Below the pieces are notes generated by a model that ran no database searches, was not told the DNA's origin, and saw only the letters and a program-made list of their open reading frames with translations. The position numbers and the translations under genes are program-made. From the NCBI GenBank assembly GCA_017942005.1, contig JAGAVJ010000042.1:1-48374 (forward strand): DNA of 48,374 nt, written 5' to 3'. Shown here in pieces: positions 25,583 to 34,958 of this stretch. Within the stretch, counting starts at the first letter, position 1. Each line of letters begins with the position of its first letter. This DNA comes from Clostridia bacterium. GTDB lineage: Bacteria; Bacillota; Clostridia; Oscillospirales; CAG-272.

Positions 25583-27085
25583 TTATGCAACACCAAAACT
25601 GGATAAATGCGTTTTGTTTTCCTGCCGCAGACGGTCAATTTCCATGTCATGCAGCAATTTAAATCTTTCATAATTTTGCTCACATAGCTGCTGATCTGCC
25701 TTTTTTAATGTCGCATCTGCATTCATCAGCAAAAATGCAGAATATAAATCTCTTTGTAAGATATCACCGCTTTCAAGCGTTGTTGTTCTTTGACTTAACT
25801 TTTTCTTTTGATATTTTTGACTTAAATGATCATATTGGCTTGCTTTATATTCCCAGGTATCTACTTTGTGCAGCGTTAAATTACGGTTTTTCAGTTTACT
25901 TTCAAGAAGTAAACAAAATGTTGCGGGCGCTTTATTTGCAAGGGACTTTCCAAACCGCTTCTTGCGGTTATATCGTCCTTTTTTATTTACGGTAGTTTCC
26001 TTTGCCCGCTTCTGCAACGCCTTGTAATTCATCTCTTCAATATAGATTTCATCACCCATATTCAATATTTCATTGACAAGCTCATAATGCTGCTGCCGTC
26101 GGATATCAGCATTTTTTCGTTCCAAATGTCGTTTCTTTCCCGCAAGCCGTTTATAATGATTGGAATACTGCCATGTCAGTTTTTTGCCGCGTACACGCTT
26201 GATGGTACCATCTTCATTAAAATTATCCGGATTTGTTTTCCTTCTGCTGGCATCCATTTTTTGTTGTAAATACTTGATTTTTTTATGATATGGATTCACC
26301 CGGTCGCAAAGCTCATACAAATGGACGCCGCGATCAGAGGCAATCGCAATACTTTGCGTACCAAGATCGATGCCGACACGTCCGTGTCCTATAGGATGTT
26401 TTTTCTTGACGACAGATGTCCCTGCCAATGTAAACTGAAGATAATATTTATATCTTGTTTTAACCCATTTTCGAATGACGCGAAGATATTTACACGGTTT
26501 TGTCAACATTTCTTTTTCATAATCTGTTTTAGGCGATGACACTTTAATTTTTAAACTTATTGAATTCTCGCAATCGCCGCCGTTCCATATAAAAGAATTA
26601 TCTTTTGCTTTATATAACATGGAAGCATTTTGTGTTGCGACACTATGTAATGTTCCACGTCGTTTGAAATGTACCTGCTTACCGTTGTCAAATAAAAATT
26701 TTTCAAATGCGTTCCATACATCCTTAGCCATACGCTGAGCAACATGTGTTCCAATATGTTCCACAAAATGCTTTTGCATTATTATTACATCTTTTCTGAA
26801 TTTATTAACATTGAATTTTCCATCTTTCAAAAATTGTTTTCGTTGTTTATATAAAGCATCACGTTCTTTTTTTGCTTCTTTTGGAGTATTTTTGATTTTA
26901 AGAATACACTCTCTATATTCCGGCGTCTGTTCCAAGCGGTGTAGTTTCTTTAATTCATAGGAAACGAGAGAATTATACATATGCTCTACAATTTTAAATC
27001 GCTTTTCAAGAATATGCTCCTGCCATGGTTCTGTCAGCAGCGGCAATGTTAAAACACAGCACGGTCCCTCTGATTTTTTTGCCAT
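25583..27085 (-). CDS. TnpB-like RuvC nuclease, candidate compact type V effector
   Basis: A 500-residue protein. An N-terminal helical/WED-like half (about 1-225, with HFKRRGTLHSVATQNAS) leads to a RuvC domain: RuvC-I VGIDLGTQSIAIAS with D240, a basic helical region, RuvC-II EIYIEEMNYKAL with E350/E351, KKRFGKSLANKAPATF, and RuvC-III LQRDLYSAFLLMN with D446. Where TnpB carries its CxxC..CxxC zinc ribbon (about 413-445) it reads KASQYDHLSQKYQKKKL with no cysteine. A basic C-terminal tail follows. AGGAGGG site and a perfect promoter. The gene is visibly AT-rich against its neighbours, suggesting transfer. No tnpA nearby. It could be a transposon-derived TnpB or a CRISPR effector; the adjacent array favours the latter. 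Confidence 0.8.
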   Translation of the reverse strand: MAKKSEGPCCVLTLPLLTEPWQEHILEKRFKIVEHMYNSLVSYELKKLHRLEQTPEYRECILKIKNTPKEAKKERDALYKQRKQFLKDGKFNVNKFRKDVIIMQKHFVEHIGTHVAQRMAKDVWNAFEKFLFDNGKQVHFKRRGTLHSVATQNASMLYKAKDNSFIWNGGDCENSISLKIKVSSPKTDYEKEMLTKPCKYLRVIRKWVKTRYKYYLQFTLAGTSVVKKKHPIGHGRVGIDLGTQSIAIASDRGVHLYELCDRVNPYHKKIKYLQQKMDASRRKTNPDNFNEDGTIKRVRGKKLTWQYSNHYKRLAGKKRHLERKNADIRRQQHYELVNEILNMGDEIYIEEMNYKALQKRAKETTVNKKGRYNRKKRFGKSLANKAPATFCLLLESKLKNRNLTLHKVDTWEYKASQYDHLSQKYQKKKLSQRTTTLESGDILQRDLYSAFLLMNADATLKKADQQLCEQNYERFKLLHDMEIDRLRQENKTHLSSFGVA

Positions 27086-27115
27086 ATAATTCCCTCCTTC
27101 TGCTATATTATCTAT

Positions 27116-27144
27116 ATTATACTACATAATACAATATCTGTCAA
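27116..27144 (-). promoter_or_regulatory. Perfect consensus promoter of the nuclease gene
   Basis: Minus strand TTGACA (27139-27144), 17-base spacer, TATAAT (27116-27121), 30 bases before the ATG at 27085. Confidence 0.9.
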
Positions 27145-27179
27145 GGAAATTTTTCTTCTTCTATTTCTGTCTTTTAGTC

Positions 27180-27208
27180 TTGACAATCCCCGTTCCGTCT
27201 GTTATAAT
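27180..27208 (+). promoter_or_regulatory. Perfect consensus promoter of the DUF6259-like gene
   Basis: TTGACA (27180-27185), 17-base spacer, TATAAT (27203-27208). It diverges from the nuclease promoter 35 bases away. Confidence 0.9.
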
Positions 27209-27237
27209 ACTAAAAACAAACGCCCTCATCCCAAAAA

Positions 27238-27279
27238 GAAAGGAACACTTTCGCCCGCGCGAAAGAAATGGTTTATATC
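27238..27279 (+). promoter_or_regulatory. GAAAGGA site, hairpin, ATGGTT spacer
   Basis: GAAAGGA (27238-27244), 7-bp hairpin CTTTCGC/GCGAAAG (27248-27265), then AA and ATGGTTTATATC before the ATG at 27280. Same layout as at 10644 and 42204. Confidence 0.6.
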
Positions 27280-29499
27280 ATGAAAACAATCCCGTTTGGC
27301 AGCGCTGTGCTCACACTCGACCTTGAATGCGGGCAGCTCTCCGCACTGCATATAGACGGCGACGCGCTGATTGTGCAGCCGTCCCCGCTCTTTCGCTTCC
27401 GTGTCAGAACCACTGCGGGAGAATACGCAGATTTTTCCGCAGAACAGGGAACGTATCAAAAAGACGCTTCCAATGATGGCTGCGGTGCAGACCTTTCTGT
27501 CACCTTCGGCGATTTTCCCGGCATCGCAGCGGGAATCACATGCACTCTGCATCTTGCAGCCTCACAAACAGGTACCGCTGTCAACGATTCTCTGAACGAC
27601 AACAATTGTCTAAACATGTCCGTTTCCGTTGAAAACCGCACAGAACACCTCATTGAGTGGGTCGCGTTGTTCCCGGCAGTGCTTCCGGCGCTGCGCGAGG
27701 AAGAAAAGCAGGGCGCCAACGGGAATGCCCACTATGATGCGGAAATTCTGTACCCGTATAACGAAGGCGTGCTGGTCGACAGCATGACCATGCGGCAGCA
27801 CTCGTGGTTTCCGTATCAACAGGCGCAGTACCCCTCAATTGGCGCGTATCCTGTCTTCCCGAACATGCTGTGTGCGCAGATGATCGCATATTCTTATCTT
27901 GCGCAGAAGGGCAAACGCCGCTGCCTTTCCATTGCGGCGCACGATCCTGTGCGCGGAGTAAAGAGCATCGACTTTTTCCCTTTCCCTTCCCCCTCTCCTG
28001 TCACAGCGGAATGCGGCGGTACCGCTGCGGATTCTGCTTGTACTTGTACGGACAAGGCAGGCGTTGCAATCGACTTCCGCATCTTCTGCGGTGTCGGATT
28101 TGGGGAAAACTACACGATGCAATTCCCTCTTGTTATAAGCGCTTTGAATGGCGGTTGGGAAGCTGCTACGGAAGAATACCGTACATGGCTGGAGCTACAT
28201 TTGCCGCCGCGTGTCAAAAAAATCACGGAAAACGATGCTCTGCCTGACTGGTACACGGAAAACCCTCTTGTCGTCTCCTATCCCGTGCGCGGTATCCACG
28301 ATACCGATATCATGACGCCAAACGCACTGTTCCCGTACACAAACGGACTTCCGCTGGTGGACAAAATCGCCGCTGTCACCGATGCGCGTCTGCTCGTTTT
28401 GCTGATGCACTGGGAAGGAAGCGCACCGTGGGCGCCGCCGTATGTTATGCCGCCGTATGGAGACCCCGACAATTTTGACGAATACCTGCATGCGCTCCAT
28501 GCGCGCGGACATCTGCTCGGGGTGTATTGCTCCGGTTTCGGCTATACCATCGAGTCCAATTTGATCGATAACTACAGCTGTCAGGAAACCTATGAGCAAA
28601 ATCACCTTGTCGACGCTATGTGCGCAGGTCCGGACGGTGTGGTTGCCATCAGCAAAATCTGTACCGCACAGCGCAAGGGCTACGATATCTGCCCTGCGTC
28701 CGCGCTTGGAGAATCGCTGCTGCGCGATGCGTATCTTCCGCTTCTGACAAGTGAAATTGATTATGCACAGATTCTCGACCAAAACCACGGCGGCGGACAG
28801 TATTTCTGCTACAGCCGCACACACGGTCACGCACCTGCACCGGGTCCCTGGATGACAGAACACATGCAGCAAATGCTTGGAAACTGGAACGATGCCGCCG
28901 GAAAAACGCTGCTCGGCTGTGAATCTGCCGCCGCAGAACCATTTATCGGAAACCTGCAGTTCAGCGACAACCGTTTTGAGCTTTGCTACCATATAGGCAG
29001 ACCCGTGCCGCTGTATGCGTACCTGTATCACGAATACGTCCGCAACTTCATGGGCAATCAGTGCTGCTGTCCGCTTCCGACAGAAATCGACACCCTGCGC
29101 TACCGCATGGGATATTCCTTCTCCATCGGTGACTGCATGACGCTGGTACTGACCCCCGACGGCAAGCTGATGACGCACTGGGGTACCCGTGATTTTGATC
29201 ATGCGCCGGATATGGAAAAAACATTACAGTTCGCCCACAACATGACAGCGTTCTACCGTGAACAGGCAAAGCCGTACCTCTGCTGCGGCAAAATGCTGCC
29301 TGCCGGCGACGTTGTCTGTGAGGAAATGCCCTTTGGTTATCATTTGCCAAAGATACACGTCACCGCATGGGAAGCCGCCGACGGTTCCCGCGCCCGGATT
29401 TTCGTTAATCCGAATGATGAGGATACCGTCTGCTGTATAAATGGAGAGGAGATTCTCGTTCCGGCAATGCAGGCGATATTAAAGAAAATCCATATGTAA
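27280..29499 (+). CDS. Large glycosidase-like protein (resembles DUF6259)
   Basis: A 739-residue protein with an N-terminal beta-rich half (about 1-300) and a TIM-barrel-like half. DARLLVLLMHWEGSAPWAPPYVMPPYG, GVYCSGFGYT and QILDQNHGGGQYFCYSRTHGHAPAPG look like barrel strands with candidate carboxylates. The layout resembles DUF6259 proteins that accompany glycoside hydrolases. No signal peptide. Start: ATG 27268 (MVYIMK) is an alternative, but the hairpin layout favours 27280. Monocistronic between its own promoter and foldbacks at 29547 and 29817. Substrate unknown. Confidence 0.65.
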   Translation: MKTIPFGSAVLTLDLECGQLSALHIDGDALIVQPSPLFRFRVRTTAGEYADFSAEQGTYQKDASNDGCGADLSVTFGDFPGIAAGITCTLHLAASQTGTAVNDSLNDNNCLNMSVSVENRTEHLIEWVALFPAVLPALREEEKQGANGNAHYDAEILYPYNEGVLVDSMTMRQHSWFPYQQAQYPSIGAYPVFPNMLCAQMIAYSYLAQKGKRRCLSIAAHDPVRGVKSIDFFPFPSPSPVTAECGGTAADSACTCTDKAGVAIDFRIFCGVGFGENYTMQFPLVISALNGGWEAATEEYRTWLELHLPPRVKKITENDALPDWYTENPLVVSYPVRGIHDTDIMTPNALFPYTNGLPLVDKIAAVTDARLLVLLMHWEGSAPWAPPYVMPPYGDPDNFDEYLHALHARGHLLGVYCSGFGYTIESNLIDNYSCQETYEQNHLVDAMCAGPDGVVAISKICTAQRKGYDICPASALGESLLRDAYLPLLTSEIDYAQILDQNHGGGQYFCYSRTHGHAPAPGPWMTEHMQQMLGNWNDAAGKTLLGCESAAAEPFIGNLQFSDNRFELCYHIGRPVPLYAYLYHEYVRNFMGNQCCCPLPTEIDTLRYRMGYSFSIGDCMTLVLTPDGKLMTHWGTRDFDHAPDMEKTLQFAHNMTAFYREQAKPYLCCGKMLPAGDVVCEEMPFGYHLPKIHVTAWEAADGSRARIFVNPNDEDTVCCINGEEILVPAMQAILKKIHM

Positions 29500-29546
29500 T
29501 GAAGAAAAACTGGAACTTTACGTGCGTTCGATTGGAGCCGCTCTTC

Positions 29547-29706
29547 GGGCTGTCGCATTTACATGCGTCAGCCTTTAAAATTCGTCTTTTCGCTTTTCCA
29601 AGCGAAATTTCACAATGGATTTTTATCAAAATCCACTGTGAAAACGCCGAATTCGGATCACTTCGTGATCCCGGGCTGCTGCAAGTTTTCAACTTGCAAC
29701 AGCCCC
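29547..29706. repeat. Multi-hairpin foldback element, copy E1
   Basis: Ends GGGCTGTCGCA and TGCAACAGCCC are inverted repeats. Inside are stems TTTCGCTT/AAGCGAAA, TTTCACAATGGATTTT with its near-complement, GGATCAC/GTGATCC and GCAAGTT/AACTTGC. It matches copy E2 (42910-43091). Confidence 0.8.
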
Positions 29707-29816
29707 GCCGCTAAGGCTTCCCCCAAAAACTTTTAAATCAATATAATTTCAAAAAAGTATGGTAAAAGATATCTATGCATGTTGTTTATCCAGTTTAAAG
29801 TTTTTTGAAAAGGGTT

Positions 29817-29851
29817 TGGGGAAAATCTTTTTTTCAAAAAAGTTTTCCCCA
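29817..29851. terminator. Bidirectional terminator-like foldback
   Basis: TGGGGAAAATCTTTTTTT pairs with AAAAAAAGTTTTCCCCA; flanks AAAGTTTTTTGAAAAGGGTT are those of the repeat family in inverse orientation. Confidence 0.7.
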
Positions 29852-29885
29852 TGAATTCATCGAATGTACATTCTGTTTTGGATTT

Positions 29886-30194
29886 TTACACTTCTTCCCG
29901 CGTTTTCTGTACCCACTGTGACCAGCGTGGGTCTTTCACCATCTCATCCAGCACAGGACGGTAATTCGGAAAGCACCAGAACGGCCATGTCTCGGGCAGT
30001 GTTGACGCCATGTTTCCGTCCCATGCCGTGTATCCGGAAAAGTCCATCGGTACAGTGTCCAAAAGCGGCGCTGTATAGAAAAGCGATTCTGCCTGTGTAT
30101 CGCGCGCTCTTTTCCACAGGCTGTCGAATTGTCGTGCATGTGCAAGGGCGGTATCAAGCGCTGCAAAGGTTTCATTCCGCAATAGACACTGCAT
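29886..30194 (-). pseudogene. Short frame, probable C-terminal gene remnant
   Basis: A 102-codon open frame ending in LPETWPFWCFPNYRPVLDEMVKDPRWSQWVQKT, which reads like the compact C-terminus of a larger soluble protein. It has no ribosome binding site at its ATG and lies directly after the LRR gene's terminator. No family is recognised. It may be a 5'-truncated remnant, or a small intact gene with a start I cannot identify. Confidence 0.35.
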
Positions 30195-30221
30195 TGGGAA
30201 AAATACAACCTATCGTTGTAT

Positions 30222-30258
30222 AAAAAAAGTCACCGCAGAGCCGCAGCTCCACAGTGAC
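30222..30258 (-). terminator. Terminator of the LRR surface protein gene
   Basis: On minus, GTCAC...GAGC/GCTC...GTGAC forms a hairpin followed by seven T (30222-30228). Confidence 0.8.
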
Positions 30259-30304
30259 CAAGGCGTTCCGTACACCTCATACACGTATTTTTTAAGTTAA
30301 GACG

Positions 30305-31810
30305 TTATCTTTGCTTTTTGTAAACGATGACCAAAGCCATGCCTGCAAGCAGTGCAATGCTGGCGATTGGAGCAGCACCTGCATCTCCCGTGTTGGGATT
30401 GCTTTCGATGGGGTCTTCGGAAGGTTCAGAAACGTCCGATTTGCCTACGGAACTTTCTATATCAATTCCGTTGAACGTATAGCCGTGCTCCTTTGCAAAG
30501 GTTTCCGCATACGAACCTTCAGCACCATTTATATTTTTCAGCGGTGTCTTCTCAAACGCCTGTGCATCAATCGCATCAACATGCTCGGGGATATCAATTG
30601 ATGTAAGCGCACAAGCCTCAAATGCCCATTTTCCGATTGTTTTTAAGGTATCCGGCAGCACTGCCTCCGTCAGAGCGGTGCAGTACGCAAATGTATTTTC
30701 GGGAATGTCAGTCACACCTTCGGGTATGATTACGGAAGCGAGATTACGATTGCATTCAAATGCGCCTTCTGCTACTTTACATACATCCGCAGGTATCTCA
30801 TAACTGCCGGCATCCCTTGCGGACGGATACGCGACAACCGTTTTTCCGTCCTTGCTGAAAAGAATGCCATCAACAGACTTGTAATTCTCATTATCGGCAG
30901 CGACTTCAATTCGGGTCAGATTGGTCTCCCAGTCCCCTGGCAATGGATTAAAAGCCGCAAAGCCGATCTCATTGACATTTGACGGAATCGTGATCTCCGT
31001 CAACGCAGCACACCCCATAAACACACCGTATCCGATCTTCTCCAAGCTGTCGTGAAGCGTGATGGCGGTAAGGGCTTTCTGATACTGAAACGCGCCTTCT
31101 TCCAGTTCCTTCAGCTTTGATCCCTCATCAAAGGTAACAGTTGTCAGGGAAAACTGATCTGAAAAGTCGTATTCCTTTGTCTCAAGGTCCGCATTGGCAT
31201 ATGTCCCTGTTACCGATCCTGTATCACCGTTGATAAAGGCTCCGAAAGCGATGATTTCAACGTTTGCGGGTATCGTGACCGACTTTAAGGAACGGCATTC
31301 CGTAAATGCATAGTTCCCGATTCGTTTCAGCTGGGAATTTTCGCCGAATACGACTTCTTCGAGAAACGGATTAAACGCAAATGACATGTCGCCGATTTCC
31401 GTAACACTGTCGGGAATGATCAGCTTCGTACAGCCAAGATCGATACAATTTCCGATTTCGGTTACAGGATAACCGTTGATCTCGCCGGGGATAGAGACAG
31501 TCTTACCGATAAATGCGGCAGGAAAGCAGCCATCCGCCTGACAATCAAACAAAAAATCGATTTTCAGCGTTTTGTCACTTTTTACCGTACACAGGTAGCT
31601 CATAAAATAGGAATATGTATCGGGGTTCACTGTATCAAAACTATTCGTCAAGGCTCCGTTTTTGTCCAGCTCTGCCGCAAACACATCGCCTTCTTCATAC
31701 TCCGCCGCATGCACTGTCACACTAAGCGGAACGGACAGTACACCTGTCATCGGTGCGGCAAACGCCAGCAGCACCGCGGCGGCAGCAATAAAAATCTTCT
31801 TTATGTTCAT
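30305..31810 (-). CDS. BspA-type leucine-rich repeat surface protein, sortase-anchored
   Basis: A 501-residue protein. The signal peptide (MNIKKIFIAAAAVLLAF..VHA, about 1-34) is followed by a linker and about ten LRR_5 repeats (for example KLIIPDSVTEIGDMSF, LKSVTIPANVEIIAFGAF, ALTEAVLPDTLKTIGKWAF). The C-terminus has NPNTG, a hydrophobic segment and KKQR, a sortase cell-wall sorting signal. BspA-like proteins bind host or matrix proteins. The start MNIKK is chosen because the signal peptide begins there; the GAAAGGAG site lies 44 bases upstream, separated from the ATG by a hairpin. Confidence 0.88.
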   Translation of the reverse strand: MNIKKIFIAAAAVLLAFAAPMTGVLSVPLSVTVHAAEYEEGDVFAAELDKNGALTNSFDTVNPDTYSYFMSYLCTVKSDKTLKIDFLFDCQADGCFPAAFIGKTVSIPGEINGYPVTEIGNCIDLGCTKLIIPDSVTEIGDMSFAFNPFLEEVVFGENSQLKRIGNYAFTECRSLKSVTIPANVEIIAFGAFINGDTGSVTGTYANADLETKEYDFSDQFSLTTVTFDEGSKLKELEEGAFQYQKALTAITLHDSLEKIGYGVFMGCAALTEITIPSNVNEIGFAAFNPLPGDWETNLTRIEVAADNENYKSVDGILFSKDGKTVVAYPSARDAGSYEIPADVCKVAEGAFECNRNLASVIIPEGVTDIPENTFAYCTALTEAVLPDTLKTIGKWAFEACALTSIDIPEHVDAIDAQAFEKTPLKNINGAEGSYAETFAKEHGYTFNGIDIESSVGKSDVSEPSEDPIESNPNTGDAGAAPIASIALLAGMALVIVYKKQR

Positions 31811-31945
31811 CGTTATAACTATCGGGCTGTCGCATTTCCATGCAACAGCCACATCTCCTTTCATTGTAGAGTTGTGACGCGCCCGCACACGGTTATACCG
31901 CAGGGCGGACATCGTTGCTTTCCAGCAACGAAAGTCACAAAATCA
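31811..31945 (-). promoter_or_regulatory. Leader module M5: outer stem, GAAAGGAG site, hairpin, ATG
   Basis: On minus, TTTTGTGACTTTCGTTGC...GTCACAAC (ending 31871) is followed by TCTACAAT, GAAAGGAG (31855-31862) and the hairpin GGCTGT..ACAGCC (31825-31850), then the ATG at 31810. It resembles modules at 41888, 42204, 42840 and 43231. Confidence 0.6.
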
Positions 31946-31951
31946 CGGTAA

Positions 31952-31986
31952 GGGGCTGCTGCAGGTTTTCAATTTACAGCAGCCCC
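31952..31986. repeat. GGGGCTGCTG foldback
   Basis: GGGGCTGCTG pairs with CAGCAGCCCC around a 15-base loop, followed by TTTTTC on plus. It matches the right ends of E1 and E2. Confidence 0.6.
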
Positions 31987-32049
31987 TTTTTCAAAAAAAC
32001 AAAAATAACCGCCAAGCCATCGTTTTATAACGTAAGTTCGATAGAATTC

Positions 32050-32232
32050 TTGGGGAAAACTTTTCCCTCAAAAAAGTTTTCCTCAAACCCTTTTCAAAAA
32101 ACTTTATATGGATAAATCAAACCAAAACTGTGCGTTTTTTTGCTTGATTTATCCATATTTTAATGTTTTCCCTGTTTAAAAGTTTTTGCGGTGGAGTTTG
32201 AGGAGGTGCTTTTTTCAAAAAGCATCTCCTCA
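32050..32232. repeat. Composite terminator repeat, copy b
   Basis: Left hairpin TTGGGGAAAACTTTT/AAAAGTTTTCCTCAA (32050-32085), AT-rich 15-bp stem, right hairpin TGAGGAGGTGCTTTTTT (32199-32232). The right hairpin lies just after the valS stop codon and would terminate it. Confidence 0.85.
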
Positions 32233-32249
32233 TCGAACTTACGTTAATC

Positions 32250-34958
32250 TTATTTCAGATTTTCCAGTGCGGAAAGAATTCCTGCAAGCGTATCTTTGTA
32301 TTTTGCCAGCTTTGCCTTTTCACCATCGACGACAGCCTGCGGCGCTTTTGCGACAAACGATGCATTTGCCAGTTTGCCTTCCACACGCGCAATCTCGCGC
32401 TCAATGTTTTCGCGTTCCTTGTTCAGACGCGTGCGTTCCTTTTCAAAGTCCACAAGGTCGCCAAGCGGAATATACAGTGTTGCGCAGTCCGTGATGATCT
32501 GTACAGCGGAATCCTCTGCGTAGGAATCCACCACTGCCACCTCGGATGCGGATGCCAGCTTCTGAAAGAAGACGGCGGTATCGTCTGCAAAGGTTTCTTT
32601 TTCCGCCGTCACAATATACAGCTTTGCCTTTTTGGACGGCGGAACATTCATCTCAGCGCGGCGGTTGCGGATGGCCTTGATCGCAGTGATCAGGCGCTCC
32701 ATATGGATTTCATCGGCAGAGAAGTCCAGCTCCTCTTTGTATACCGGATATTTGGACAGCATGACCGTTTCCGGATGTGCGCCCTCTGCATGCGGCAGCT
32801 TCTGCCAAATTTCTTCTGTAATGAACGGCATAAACGGATGAAGAAGACGCATCGTGCCTTCCAGTACATAGGTGATGACATTCTGTGCGGTACGGTTGTC
32901 CTCCGTGCCGGATGCATTGAGTCTCGGCTTGACAAGCTCAATATACCAGTCGCAGAAGACATCCCAGATAAAGTCATAAAGGTTGGAAAGTGCAATGCCG
33001 ATTTCATACTTTTCAAGATTTGCACCGACGTCGCGTACCACTTTATTGTAAAGTGACAGAATCCACTTGTCTTCCATATGCAGCTTTTCTTCTGCCGGAA
33101 GCACGCATTCATCGATATCCAGATTCATAAGCACGAATCTCGCTGCATTCCAAATCTTATTGGTAAAGTTCCGCGCTGCTTCAATCTTTTCGTCAGAGAA
33201 GCGCATATCGTTTCCGGGGGCGTTTCCGGTCGCCAGTGCAAAACGCATGGCATCTGCGCCGTACTTGTCGATAATCTCCAGTGGATCAATACCATTGCCA
33301 AGTGATTTTGACATTTTGCGTCCTTTGGCGTCACGCACAAGACCGTGAATGAGAACCGTAGAGAACGGCTTTTCATCCATCCACGCAAGACCGGAGAAAA
33401 TCATTCTCGATACCCAGAACGTGATAATGTCATATCCGGTCACAAGCGTTGAGGTCGGGTAGAAGCGCTTCAGCGCATCTGTATTTTCCGGCCAGCCAAG
33501 TGTGGAAAACGGCCAGAGCGCAGAGGAAAACCAGGTATCCAGCGTGTCGGGATCCTGCTGCATTTCTTTTCCGCACTTCGGACAGTATGCATGATCTTCC
33601 TTTGTGACCAGCATTTCACCGCAGTCCTCGCAGTAGAATGCCGGAATTCTGTGTCCCCACCACAGCTGACGGGAAATACACCAGTCACGGATATTTTCCA
33701 TCCAGTGGAAGTAGTTCTTCTCAAACCGTTCCGGAACAAACTGAATGTCGTGCGTCCGCACCGCCTCAATGGCAGGCTTTGCAAGCGATTCCATCTTTAC
33801 AAACCATTGCTTTGACACCATCGGCTCAATGGTGGTATGGCAGCGGTAACAGGTGCCGACTTCGTGGTTCAGCGGTTCTATCTGCTTGAGCAGACCAAGT
33901 GCATCCAGATCAGCGACAATTGCCTTTCTCGCTTCTGCTGTCGTCATGCCGGCATACTTTCCACAGTCAAGCACCTCGGGCTCCCCGACCGAAGCACGTC
34001 CGGTGGCAAACAGTTCGTCACAGGCAGCTTTGTCTTCCGCGCCTGTCATATGACCGTCATAGGTGAACACACGCACAACCGGAAGATTGTGACGCTGACC
34101 GACTTCAAAGTCGTTGGGGTCATGTGCCGGGGTGATCTTTACAACGCCGGTTCCCTTGGTCATGTCGGCGTGCTCATCGCATACAATCGGAATTTCCTTG
34201 CCGATCAGCGGCAGAATGACATGGCAGCCGTGCAGATGCGCATAGCGCGGGTCATCCGCATTGATAGCAACCGCGGTATCGCCGAGCATTGTTTCCGGAC
34301 GTGTGGTTGCAAGCTCCAGCATTTCGCCGGTTTCCTTGACCGGATAAAGCAGATGCCAGAAATTGCCGTTCTGCTCTTCATATTCCACTTCCGCGTCGGA
34401 AATAGAGGTTCCGCAGCAGGGACACCAGTTGATCATACGGTTGCCGCGGTAAATGAGTCCCTTGTCATACAGACGTACAAAGACTTCCTTGACTGCCTTG
34501 GAGCAGCCTTCGTCCATCGTAAAGCGTTCTTTGGACCAGTCGCAGGAAGAACCGAATCGCTTCAGCTGCGAAACAATCCGTCCGCCGTACTGTGCCTTCC
34601 ATTGCCATGCACGCTCCAAAAATGCGTCGCGGCCGATGTCTTCCTTTGTGACGCCTTCTTTGCGCATCGCCTCAACAATTTTTACCTCTGTTGCAATCGA
34701 CGCATGATCGGTTCCGGGAACCCAGAGAGTGCAGTATCCCTGCATCCGCTTGTGGCGTACCAGAATGTCCTGCAAGGTGTTGTCAAGCGCATGACCCATG
34801 TGCAGTTGTCCCGTGATGTTTGGCGGCGGCATGACAATGGTATACGCAGGTGCGTCACTGTCTGTGTTCGGCGCAAAATAGCCCTTTTCGCACCATTCCT
34901 TGTACAGACGGTCTTCCAGCTCATTCGGAGCATAAGTTTTGGCAAGCTCGTGTTTCAT
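32250..34958 (-). CDS. valS: Valyl-tRNA synthetase
   Basis: A 902-residue class I synthetase that charges tRNA-Val. HIGH motif PPPNITGQLHMGHALD (about 46-61), editing domain in the first half, KMSKSLGNG (about 528-536), anticodon-binding domain, and a C-terminal coiled-coil arm (EKERTRLNKERENIEREI) that contacts tRNA. Full length for the family. The ATG follows GAGAAAGGA. I looked for a T-box leader upstream (34959-35050) and saw no T-box or specifier structure. Confidence 0.97.
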   Translation of the reverse strand: MKHELAKTYAPNELEDRLYKEWCEKGYFAPNTDSDAPAYTIVMPPPNITGQLHMGHALDNTLQDILVRHKRMQGYCTLWVPGTDHASIATEVKIVEAMRKEGVTKEDIGRDAFLERAWQWKAQYGGRIVSQLKRFGSSCDWSKERFTMDEGCSKAVKEVFVRLYDKGLIYRGNRMINWCPCCGTSISDAEVEYEEQNGNFWHLLYPVKETGEMLELATTRPETMLGDTAVAINADDPRYAHLHGCHVILPLIGKEIPIVCDEHADMTKGTGVVKITPAHDPNDFEVGQRHNLPVVRVFTYDGHMTGAEDKAACDELFATGRASVGEPEVLDCGKYAGMTTAEARKAIVADLDALGLLKQIEPLNHEVGTCYRCHTTIEPMVSKQWFVKMESLAKPAIEAVRTHDIQFVPERFEKNYFHWMENIRDWCISRQLWWGHRIPAFYCEDCGEMLVTKEDHAYCPKCGKEMQQDPDTLDTWFSSALWPFSTLGWPENTDALKRFYPTSTLVTGYDIITFWVSRMIFSGLAWMDEKPFSTVLIHGLVRDAKGRKMSKSLGNGIDPLEIIDKYGADAMRFALATGNAPGNDMRFSDEKIEAARNFTNKIWNAARFVLMNLDIDECVLPAEEKLHMEDKWILSLYNKVVRDVGANLEKYEIGIALSNLYDFIWDVFCDWYIELVKPRLNASGTEDNRTAQNVITYVLEGTMRLLHPFMPFITEEIWQKLPHAEGAHPETVMLSKYPVYKEELDFSADEIHMERLITAIKAIRNRRAEMNVPPSKKAKLYIVTAEKETFADDTAVFFQKLASASEVAVVDSYAEDSAVQIITDCATLYIPLGDLVDFEKERTRLNKERENIEREIARVEGKLANASFVAKAPQAVVDGEKAKLAKYKDTLAGILSALENLK

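Noticed and set aside
25583..27085. Simple IS605 element carrying tnpB
   Set aside because: No tnpA and no recognisable left or right ends are visible, and a repeat-spacer array is adjacent; kept as an alternative only.
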